Shown here one piece after another: positions 28,020 to 32,566 of a DNA stretch of 32,566 nucleotides. The stretch is taken from assembly GCA_002842345.1 (NCBI GenBank), contig PHCU01000031.1, positions 1 through 32,566 of the forward strand, written 5' to 3'. The stretch is from Betaproteobacteria bacterium HGW-Betaproteobacteria-12 (GTDB taxonomy: Bacteria > Pseudomonadota > Gammaproteobacteria > Burkholderiales > Rhodocyclaceae). A program made the position numbers and the translations under genes. Positions within the stretch are counted from its first letter, which is position 1; every line of letters begins with the position of its first letter. The notes beneath the pieces are model-generated. The model did not search any database and was not told where the DNA came from. It was given only the letters and a program-made list of their open reading frames with translations.

Positions 28020-29471
28020 ATGAGCGAAGAGATCCTGATCAATTTCACGCCGCAGGAAACCCGCGTTGCCGTCATGCAACAGGGCGTCGTCCAGGAGTTG
28101 CACATCGAGCGGACGGCCAGCCGCGGCTTGGTCGGCAACGTCTATCTCGGACGTATCTGCCGCATCCTGCCGGGCATGCAGTCGGCCTTCATCGAGATCG
28201 GCCTGGAGCGCACCGCCTTCCTGCACGTCGCCGACATCTGGCAGCCGCGCGAGACGGCGACCGACCGGCCGATCGAGCGGATCCTGGCGGAAGGCCAGAG
28301 CATCGTCGTCCAGGTGGTCAAGGACCCAATCGGCACCAAGGGTGCCCGGCTGGCGACACAGATCTCGATCGCTGGCCGGATGCTGGTCTACCTGCCGCAG
28401 GAAAAGCATATCGGCATCTCGCAGCGCATCGAGTCCGAGGCCGAGCGCGAGCTGCTGCGCGAACGCATTACCCGCCTGGTGCCGGCCGACGAGAAGGGCG
28501 GTTTCATCGTCCGGACCATGGCCGAGAACGCCAGCGACGCGGAATTCGCCACCGACATCGCCTACCTGAAGAAGACCTGGGCCGACATCCGCGAGAAATC
28601 GCAGACCGCCGGGCCGCCGACCGTGCTCTACCAGGAGCTGTCGCTCGGCCAGCGCGTGCTGCGCGACTTCGTCAATCCGGAAACGGCGCGCATCGTCATC
28701 GACTCGCGGGAAAATTTCCAGAAACTGACTGCCTTCGCCGAGGAATACACGCCGGCGGTGCTGCCCCTGCTCGATCACTACACCGGCCAGCGGCCCTTGT
28801 TCGACCTGCAGGGCGTCGAGGAGGAAATCCAGAAGGCGCTGGCCCGCCGCGTCGACCTGAAGTCCGGCGGCTACCTGATCATCGACCAGACCGAGGCGAT
28901 GACCACCATCGACGTCAACACCGGCGGCTTCGTCGGCGTGCGCAACTTCGACGACACCATTTTCAAGACCAATCTCGAGGCGGCGGTGACCATCGCCCGC
29001 CAGCTGCGCCTGCGCAATCTCGGCGGCATCATCATTGTCGATTTCATCGACATGGAGAACGAGGAGCACAAGAAGGCGGTGCTGGAAGAGTTCAACAAGG
29101 CGCTGGCCGCCGACCACACGCGGCTGACGGTCAACGGCTTCACCCAGCTCGGGCTGGTCGAGATGACGCGCAAGCGCACCCGCGAGTCGCTGGCGCACGT
29201 GCTGTGCGAACCCTGTCCGACCTGCGGCGGGCGCGGCGAAGTCAAGACGGCGCGCACCGTAGCCTACGAAATCCTCCGCGAACTGCTGCGCGAGGCGCGC
29301 CAGTTCAACGCCCGCGAATACCGCATCCTGGCCGGCCCGGCCATCGTCGACCTGTTCCTCGACGAGGAGTCGCAGGCGCTGGCCATGCTCTCCGATTTCA
29401 TCGGCAAGTCCGTTTCGCTGCAATCCGAACCCAGCTATTCGCCCGAGCAGTACGACATCGTCCTGATGTAA
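28020..29471 (+). CDS. rng: Ribonuclease G
   Basis: This 483-residue protein is of RNase G length and lacks the long C-terminal scaffold of RNase E. An S1 RNA-binding domain occupies ~38-120 (GNVYLGRICRILPGMQSAFIEIG). The catalytic aspartates are D298 (TTIDVNTGGFVG) and D341 (IIIVDFIDMENEEHKK), and the zinc-link is C399-P-T-C402. RNase G matures the 5' end of 16S rRNA and degrades some mRNAs. The start at 28020 (ATG) follows a weak GTAGAG. TAGAAT at 27986-27991 would serve as -10. The next gene begins 21 bp after the stop with its own ribosome-binding site, so co-transcription is likely. A divergent trhP is 36 bp upstream. Confidence 0.95.
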   Translation: MSEEILINFTPQETRVAVMQQGVVQELHIERTASRGLVGNVYLGRICRILPGMQSAFIEIGLERTAFLHVADIWQPRETATDRPIERILAEGQSIVVQVVKDPIGTKGARLATQISIAGRMLVYLPQEKHIGISQRIESEAERELLRERITRLVPADEKGGFIVRTMAENASDAEFATDIAYLKKTWADIREKSQTAGPPTVLYQELSLGQRVLRDFVNPETARIVIDSRENFQKLTAFAEEYTPAVLPLLDHYTGQRPLFDLQGVEEEIQKALARRVDLKSGGYLIIDQTEAMTTIDVNTGGFVGVRNFDDTIFKTNLEAAVTIARQLRLRNLGGIIIVDFIDMENEEHKKAVLEEFNKALAADHTRLTVNGFTQLGLVEMTRKRTRESLAHVLCEPCPTCGGRGEVKTARTVAYEILRELLREARQFNAREYRILAGPAIVDLFLDEESQALAMLSDFIGKSVSLQSEPSYSPEQYDIVLM

Positions 29472-29492
29472 CGACAACAAAGGAGACAACGC

Positions 29493-30368
29493 ATGACCAC
29501 GGATTCCGAACTCGATGCCCTCGTCCCGCAACAGTCCTTTGATCGCCGGGATTTTCTCGTCACCAGCCTGGGCGCCGGCTTCGCGCTGGCCGTCCAGCCG
29601 GTGATGGCGCAGACGGCGATCAGGACCGACGACGCCGGCCTGCTCGCCGGCGAAATCAAGGTGCCGGTCAAGGACGGCGAGCTGGTCGCCTACCGCGCCC
29701 TGCCGCAGGGCGCCAAGAAACCGCCGGTGGTGCTGGTCGTCTCGGAAATTTTCGGCGCTCACGAATACATCCGCGACACCTGCCGCCGCCTGGCCAAGCT
29801 CGGTTACTGCGCCATTGCCCCGGAACTGTTCGCCCGTCAGGGCGATCCGCGGACCATCGAGAGCATTCCGGAAATCCAGGCCAAAATCACCAGCAAGACC
29901 CCCGACGCGCAAGTGATGAGCGATCTCGACGCCTGCGTCGCCTGGGCCGCCGGCCAGGGCGCCGATACCGGCCGCCTGGCGATCACCGGATTCTGCTGGG
30001 GCGGCCGCATCACCTGGCTGTACGCGACGCACAACCCGCAACTCAAGGCCGGCGTCGCCTGGTACGGCCGGCTGGTCGGCACGGTCAGCGAATTCACCCC
30101 GAAGTACCCGAGTGATCTGACCGGCCAACAGAAGGCGCCGGTCCTCGGCCTTTATGGCGGTCTTGACGCTGGCATTCCGCTGGAAACCGTCGAGGCCATG
30201 GAGGCGAAGCTGAAGGCCGGCAGCGCCGCCGCCCGGGCGTCGGAAATCCATGTTTACGACAATGCGCCGCACGCCTTCCATGCCGACTACCGGCCGAGCT
30301 ACCGCAAGGAAGAGGCCGCTGACGGCTGGCAGCGCATGCTGGCCTGGTTCAAGAAGCACGGCGTCTAG
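29493..30368 (+). CDS. Dienelactone hydrolase family protein, probable Tat export
   Basis: This 291-residue alpha/beta hydrolase carries the dienelactone hydrolase triad: nucleophile C168 in GFCWGG, D225 in YGGLDAGIP and H260 in [10 protein letters not shown], with E85 in SEIFG also conserved in the family. Dienelactone hydrolase (EC 3.1.1.45) opens dienelactone in chlorocatechol breakdown, but many relatives have other ester substrates. The N-terminus has a twin-arginine-like signal, [25 protein letters not shown], ending in VMA-Q, so export folded to the periplasm is likely. AAGGAGA, 8 bases before ATG 29493, is a strong ribosome-binding site. It follows rng by 21 bp. Confidence 0.92.
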   Translation: MTTDSELDALVPQQSFDRRDFLVTSLGAGFALAVQPVMAQTAIRTDDAGLLAGEIKVPVKDGELVAYRALPQGAKKPPVVLVVSEIFGAHEYIRDTCRRLAKLGYCAIAPELFARQGDPRTIESIPEIQAKITSKTPDAQVMSDLDACVAWAAGQGADTGRLAITGFCWGGRITWLYATHNPQLKAGVAWYGRLVGTVSEFTPKYPSDLTGQQKAPVLGLYGGLDAGIPLETVEAMEAKLKAGSAAARASEIHVYDNAPHAFHADYRPSYRKEEAADGWQRMLAWFKKHGV

Positions 30369-30392
30369 CCGGTGCCGCATCGTCTTCCCGGT

Positions 30393-30408
30393 GCCCGCGC
30401 CGGCGGGC
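30393..30408 (+). terminator. Short GC hairpin after the dienelactone hydrolase gene
   Basis: GCCCGC (30393-30398) and GCGGGC (30403-30408) close a perfect 6-bp stem on a GCCG loop, 24 bp after the stop. Only TT follows, so this is a weak terminator candidate. Confidence 0.3.
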
Positions 30409-30482
30409 TTCGGAAACGGTTGCCGGAAAGCGTGTTTTCCACGGCACAAACTGTCGCCGAATCGGCCGCGGAAGCGGTGATT

Positions 30483-30512
30483 TTGCGGGCTTGGGGCGTG
30501 GCTTCATGCTAC
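30483..30512 (+). promoter_or_regulatory. Possible promoter of the ProQ-like gene
   Basis: TTGCGG (30483-30488), 18 bp, TGCTAC (30507-30512). Transcription would begin near 30520, about 25 nt before ATG 30545, which would rule out the longer in-frame starts at 30491 and 30506. Confidence 0.35.
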
Positions 30513-30544
30513 GCTTCGCGCCTCGAAAGACCTACTTCCCGATC

Positions 30545-30988
30545 ATGACCACAGCCGAATCCCCCGCCACCAAACCGACTGATGCCCGCGTCCTGCTCAA
30601 GGACCTGCAAGCCCGTTTCGATGTCTTCCGCAACCACAGCCCGCTGGCCATCGGCATCGACAAGCAGGTGCTGGCCCAGTTGCCCGATCTGGAGAAGAAG
30701 GCGCTGCGCCTGGCCATGCGCAGCCACACCATTTCCACCCGCTATCTGAAGGAAATGGAGAAGGCCGCCGTGCGCCTCAACCTCGACGGCAGCCCGGCCG
30801 GCGAAGTGACCGATGAAAACCGTCAGCACGCCGCCGAATTGCTCAAGGAACGCTTCAAAAAGCAGATCGAGCAGCGCAAGGCCGCCGAAGCTGCCACCCG
30901 CGCCGCCGAGGCCGCCGCCCGTGCCGAAGAGCAGCGCGCTGCCAAACTGTCCCAGCTGACCGAAAAATTCGGCCGTAAAGGCCGCTGA
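30545..30988 (+). CDS. ProQ/FinO-family RNA chaperone, short form
   Basis: This 147-residue protein has a ProQ/FinO domain in ~15-110 (ARVLLKDLQARFDVFRNHSPLAIGIDKQVLAQLPDLEKKALRLAMRSHTIS, with the 'F...PLAIGI' pattern and TRYLKEM). An Ala/Glu/Arg-rich helical tail follows (~105-147) and ends QLTEKFGRKGR. It lacks the linker and Tudor-like C-terminal domain of E. coli ProQ, as is common in betaproteobacterial short ProQ proteins such as the Neisseria minimal form. The family binds structured small RNAs and mRNA 3' ends. The ATG at 30545 has no clear ribosome-binding site; longer starts would lie in the promoter candidate. A strong terminator follows 16 bp after the stop. Confidence 0.9.
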   Translation: MTTAESPATKPTDARVLLKDLQARFDVFRNHSPLAIGIDKQVLAQLPDLEKKALRLAMRSHTISTRYLKEMEKAAVRLNLDGSPAGEVTDENRQHAAELLKERFKKQIEQRKAAEAATRAAEAAARAEEQRAAKLSQLTEKFGRKGR

Positions 30989-31003
30989 TACCGGCAGCAC
31001 AAA

Positions 31004-31041
31004 AAGCAAAAGGGCCAGTCAGCTGACTGGCCCTTTTGCTT
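31004..31041. terminator. Perfect 19-bp bidirectional terminator
   Basis: AAGCAAAAGGGCCAGTCAG (31004-31022) is the exact complement of the next 19 bases (31023-31041). Reading left to right it ends proQ, with CTTTTGCTT at its 3' side. Reading right to left the stem is followed by TTTTTG, a good T-run, so it also serves as terminator for the minus-strand tRNA-Lys, whose CCA lies 8 bp away. Confidence 0.9.
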
Positions 31042-31048
31042 GGGTATC

Positions 31049-31093
31049 TGGTGGGGCGTGAGTGATTCGAACACTCGACCTACGGATTAAGAG
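31049..31093 (-). tRNA. 3' half of a tRNA-Lys(CUU) gene: probable integration (att) site
   Basis: On the minus strand the sequence reads, 5' to 3': anticodon loop CTCTTAA (31093-31087), TCCGT, variable AGGTC, T-arm GAGTG-TTCGAAT-CACTC, acceptor ACGCCCC, discriminator A, CCA (31051-31049). This is bacterial tRNA-Lys with anticodon CUU. The 5' half (acceptor GGGGCGT, D-arm, anticodon stem GCGGA) is absent upstream, where unrelated AT-rich DNA begins at 31094. A tRNA 3' end bounded in the anticodon loop is the classic scar of tyrosine-integrase insertion: the element brings its own 3' end, so the intact tRNA should be at the island's far end beyond the window. As it stands this copy is not functional. 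Confidence 0.88.
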
Positions 31094-31211
31094 AATCGGC
31101 ATCCATTTTTGGTCTCTTTATAATCAATGCCTTGCAGCGATCGCCAAATAGATTAAGAGTCACCAAATGTCTCAAACAGCCTACTAACCACACAGAATAG
31201 CTACGATTTTG

Positions 31212-32348
31212 CTACACCCGAACCAGTTCCAACAATGGCTCAAAAGCATGCATAGCCGCTCTTCGGCCAGACGGCTCCTCAATAGTTGTAATTAGTTTTC
31301 GTTCGAGCAATACCCTAGCAAATCTTGCCGCGGTAGAGCTTGGGATACCACTTGAATTTGTGAACTTATTGTTTCGAAAAACAGGATTCGTGAAAACAAA
31401 ATCAAGCGCATTAACGCTGAACTTCGAAGCTAATGCATCACTAAATTGCTGTTTCATACTTTCATACAGAATTCCAATGTTCTCAGCAATCTGAAGGTTA
31501 CGGTTTGCTTGTTGCTCTATGGCTTCTAAGAAGAAAATACACCAAGCTGTCCAATCCCCTTTTTCTGAGACAGTTCGCATCGTATCGATATACAGATCTT
31601 TGTTTTCTTCTAAATATCCACTAACGTAGAAATGAGGGGCGGAAATAACTTTAGATGACCAAAGCAGCAGCGTGATGATCATTCGACCAATGCGCCCGTT
31701 TCCGTCTTTAAATGGGTGAAGAGCCTCGAACTCAATATGAGATATGGCTGCCTTTATCAAAGGGGTATCTTCGCTTTGCTCTATGTAAGAGAAAAGTCGA
31801 TCCATTCCCTCTTGTAGGCGTTCAGGACTAATGGGGACAAATAAGATGTTCTTTCGCGTCTTATCAGCCAAGTAATTTTGTTCTGTTTTATATTCTCCAG
31901 GGGATTTTGATGCTCCCCTCCCATAGGACAAAAGGCGTTGATGTGCTGCCCTAATCAAAAATGGACTCAGCGGCTGACCGGACTCCATTGCACGTTGTGC
32001 GGCCTTAAGTGCCCTTTGATAGAGGATGGTCTCAATCACCTCCGAGCGAACGTTAGCCTCCTCCCCGGAATTCTCTTCATGATCAGCCTCGTATTTCAAT
32101 ATTTCGTCCATAGTGCTGACCGTGCCCTCCATTCGGGAGGAAATGACTGCCTCTTGGTTTCGCAGGGGCGCCAAAAGGATCTCACTGTTATGCATATTCT
32201 TTAGCATTTGGTCATAGCGAGCGACCGCATCGGTGGCCTTGACTAGTTGGGGAACCAGTTTTGAGTAATTCAACGCGGAAGGAGGGAAACCGTCATAGTG
32301 ATAATTAACGGCTTTCTCAAAATTTAGCTCTGTTGTTAGACCTGACAT
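31212..32348 (-). CDS. Fic-domain AMP-transferase (class II, SoFic-like) with C-terminal winged helix
   Basis: This 378-residue protein has the complete Fic motif H211-PFKDGNGRIGR (211-222), which transfers AMP from ATP to target Ser/Thr/Tyr. An N-terminal autoinhibitory helix (residues 70-75, S-S-R-M-E74-G, fitting [S/T]xxxE[G/N]) makes it class II, self-inhibited. NYHYDGFPP and YKTEQN(Y) match the Shewanella Fic (SoFic) type. The C-terminal ~100 residues form a winged-helix-like region (DFVFTNPVFRNNKFTNSSG, ARFARVLLERKLI). The target is unknown. Base composition is much more AT-rich than the host genes. No adjacent antitoxin gene is seen, as expected when inhibition is intramolecular. The ATG at 32348 has only a weak site upstream. 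Confidence 0.93.
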   Translation of the reverse strand: MSGLTTELNFEKAVNYHYDGFPPSALNYSKLVPQLVKATDAVARYDQMLKNMHNSEILLAPLRNQEAVISSRMEGTVSTMDEILKYEADHEENSGEEANVRSEVIETILYQRALKAAQRAMESGQPLSPFLIRAAHQRLLSYGRGASKSPGEYKTEQNYLADKTRKNILFVPISPERLQEGMDRLFSYIEQSEDTPLIKAAISHIEFEALHPFKDGNGRIGRMIITLLLWSSKVISAPHFYVSGYLEENKDLYIDTMRTVSEKGDWTAWCIFFLEAIEQQANRNLQIAENIGILYESMKQQFSDALASKFSVNALDFVFTNPVFRNNKFTNSSGIPSSTAARFARVLLERKLITTIEEPSGRRAAMHAFEPLLELVRV

Positions 32349-32377
32349 GCTGACACCATGAAGTAATAATTGGGAGA

Positions 32378-32425
32378 ATTATTGACAACAACACACGTTG
32401 ACGTCAACAATAATTTTTATATTGA
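32378..32425 (-). promoter_or_regulatory. Promoter and inverted repeats upstream of the Fic gene
   Basis: On the minus strand TTGACG (32407-32402), 18 bp, AATAAT (32383-32378) is a good sigma70 promoter for fic, with a leader of about 25 nt. It is covered by symmetry: GTTGACGTCAAC (32397-32408) is a perfect 12-bp palindrome at the -35, and AATTATTG (from 32377) pairs with CAATAATT (to about 32416) as a longer inverted repeat. A repressor binding here would block the promoter; none is identified. Confidence 0.6.
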
Positions 32426-32467
32426 TCTCAAGGCGATGGGCAAGAAGGTGGCACTCAACGAAGCAAT

Positions 32468-32566
32468 CTTGTCTCTCACATCTTGCAAAGGATGAGAGAC
32501 AACGTCTCTTGTCCCTAACGAATGCAGTACAACTTAGCTTGTCTCTCACATCTTGCAAAGGATGAG
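32468..32566. repeat. Direct repeat of period 70 with internal dyad (second copy cut by window end)
   Basis: Twenty-nine bases starting CTTGTCTCTCACATC at 32468-32496 recur exactly at 32538-32566, where the window stops. The first copy has dyad symmetry: CTTGTCTCTCA at its left and TGAGAGACAAC at its right (to 32503) are complementary except at the outermost base. If the repeat is the 36 bp from 32468 to 32503, the intervening stretch (32504-32537) is 34 bp. Such numbers also fit a CRISPR repeat and spacer, but two copies are not enough to call one. Confidence 0.7.

Larger units (their letters stand above)
31094..32566. mobile_element. Left end of a genomic island in tRNA-Lys (continues past window)
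   Basis: Starting one base after the tRNA homology, GC content drops strongly and stays low to the window end. The segment carries a Fic gene with its own promoter, then a repeat cluster at the right edge. GATTAAGAG of the tRNA junction (31085-31093) recurs as GATTAAGAGTC at 31151-31161, which may be an accessory core repeat. No integrase is in the window, so the integrase and the other att copy are expected further right. The island call rests on the split tRNA and the composition. Confidence 0.75.

Noticed and set aside
25785..29471. Plus-strand frame of over 1200 codons ending in RNase G
   Set aside because: RNase G begins at 28020. The earlier part is antisense to the acyltransferase and trhP and has low-complexity His/Gln/Arg composition typical of shadow frames.
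26691..30449. Very long minus-strand frame (about 1250 codons) with trhP at its end
   Set aside because: Only the last 430 codons (trhP) match a protein family. The upstream part is the antisense of RNase G and the dienelactone hydrolase, kept open by high GC.
31049..31093. Functional tRNA gene
   Set aside because: Acceptor 5' strand, D-arm and the 5' side of the anticodon stem are missing; the upstream DNA cannot complete the cloverleaf.
32468..32566. Definite CRISPR array call
   Set aside because: Only one full and one partial copy are visible, no cas gene is in the window, and the interval shares sequence with the repeat and the left flank.

Overview
The window is high-GC bacterial chromosome, dense with short intergenic gaps and overlapping starts. 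The gene set (branched-chain amino-acid ABC transporter, PAS/hybrid kinase signalling, GGDEF-EAL protein, a short ProQ-type RNA chaperone, acetoacetyl-CoA synthetase, an arginine- and tryptophan-rich exported protein) suggests a betaproteobacterium, perhaps of the Rhodocyclales. That placement is inference from gene content and codon style; no rRNA or marker gene is present to fix it.

Layout, left to right. (1) 1-3294: a liv operon (3' end of livH, livM, livG), then an unusual gene that fuses a hemerythrin-type di-iron domain to the LivF ATPase; a 105-bp segment bounded by inverted repeats separates it from livG. (2) 3326-5778: a large two-membrane-segment coiled-coil protein on the minus strand and, divergently, a RelE/ParE-type toxin-antitoxin pair with a palindromic operator candidate. 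(3) 5979-7678: an exported protein of unknown function and a DnaQ-like exonuclease. A sparse 527-bp gap follows that may hide a very short minus-strand gene. (4) 8206-13616: a membrane PAS sensor with no kinase domain, overlapping by 4 nt a four-PAS hybrid histidine kinase with receiver and Hpt domains. (5) 13617-15930: a decayed MFS fragment, a MAPEG protein, an MFS exporter and a GlcG/HbpS-like protein. (6) 15931-18200: an AT-richer islet with a HEPN-like unknown protein and a HipB-like regulator with its own palindromes. (7) 18307-23459: a persulfide dioxygenase-rhodanese fusion, an exported unknown, a GAF-GGDEF-EAL protein, a 53-residue membrane peptide and a dsbB/dsbA-like operon. (8) 23650-30988: acetoacetyl-CoA synthetase, an acyltransferase-3 protein, trhP divergent from RNase G, a dienelactone hydrolase and proQ-like.

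(9) From 31049 the sequence changes. A tRNA-Lys(CUU) 3' half, running from the anticodon loop to CCA, lies on the minus strand with no 5' half. AT-rich DNA follows, carrying a Fic protein with its own promoter and, at the window edge, a long direct repeat of period 70 with strong internal dyad symmetry. This reads as the left boundary of a genomic island integrated in the tRNA gene; most of the island lies beyond the window.

The observations most worth following are the hemerythrin-LivF fusion, the tRNA-Lys island edge with its unresolved (possibly CRISPR-like) repeat, the split sensor system, and the HEPN-like/HipB-like islet.
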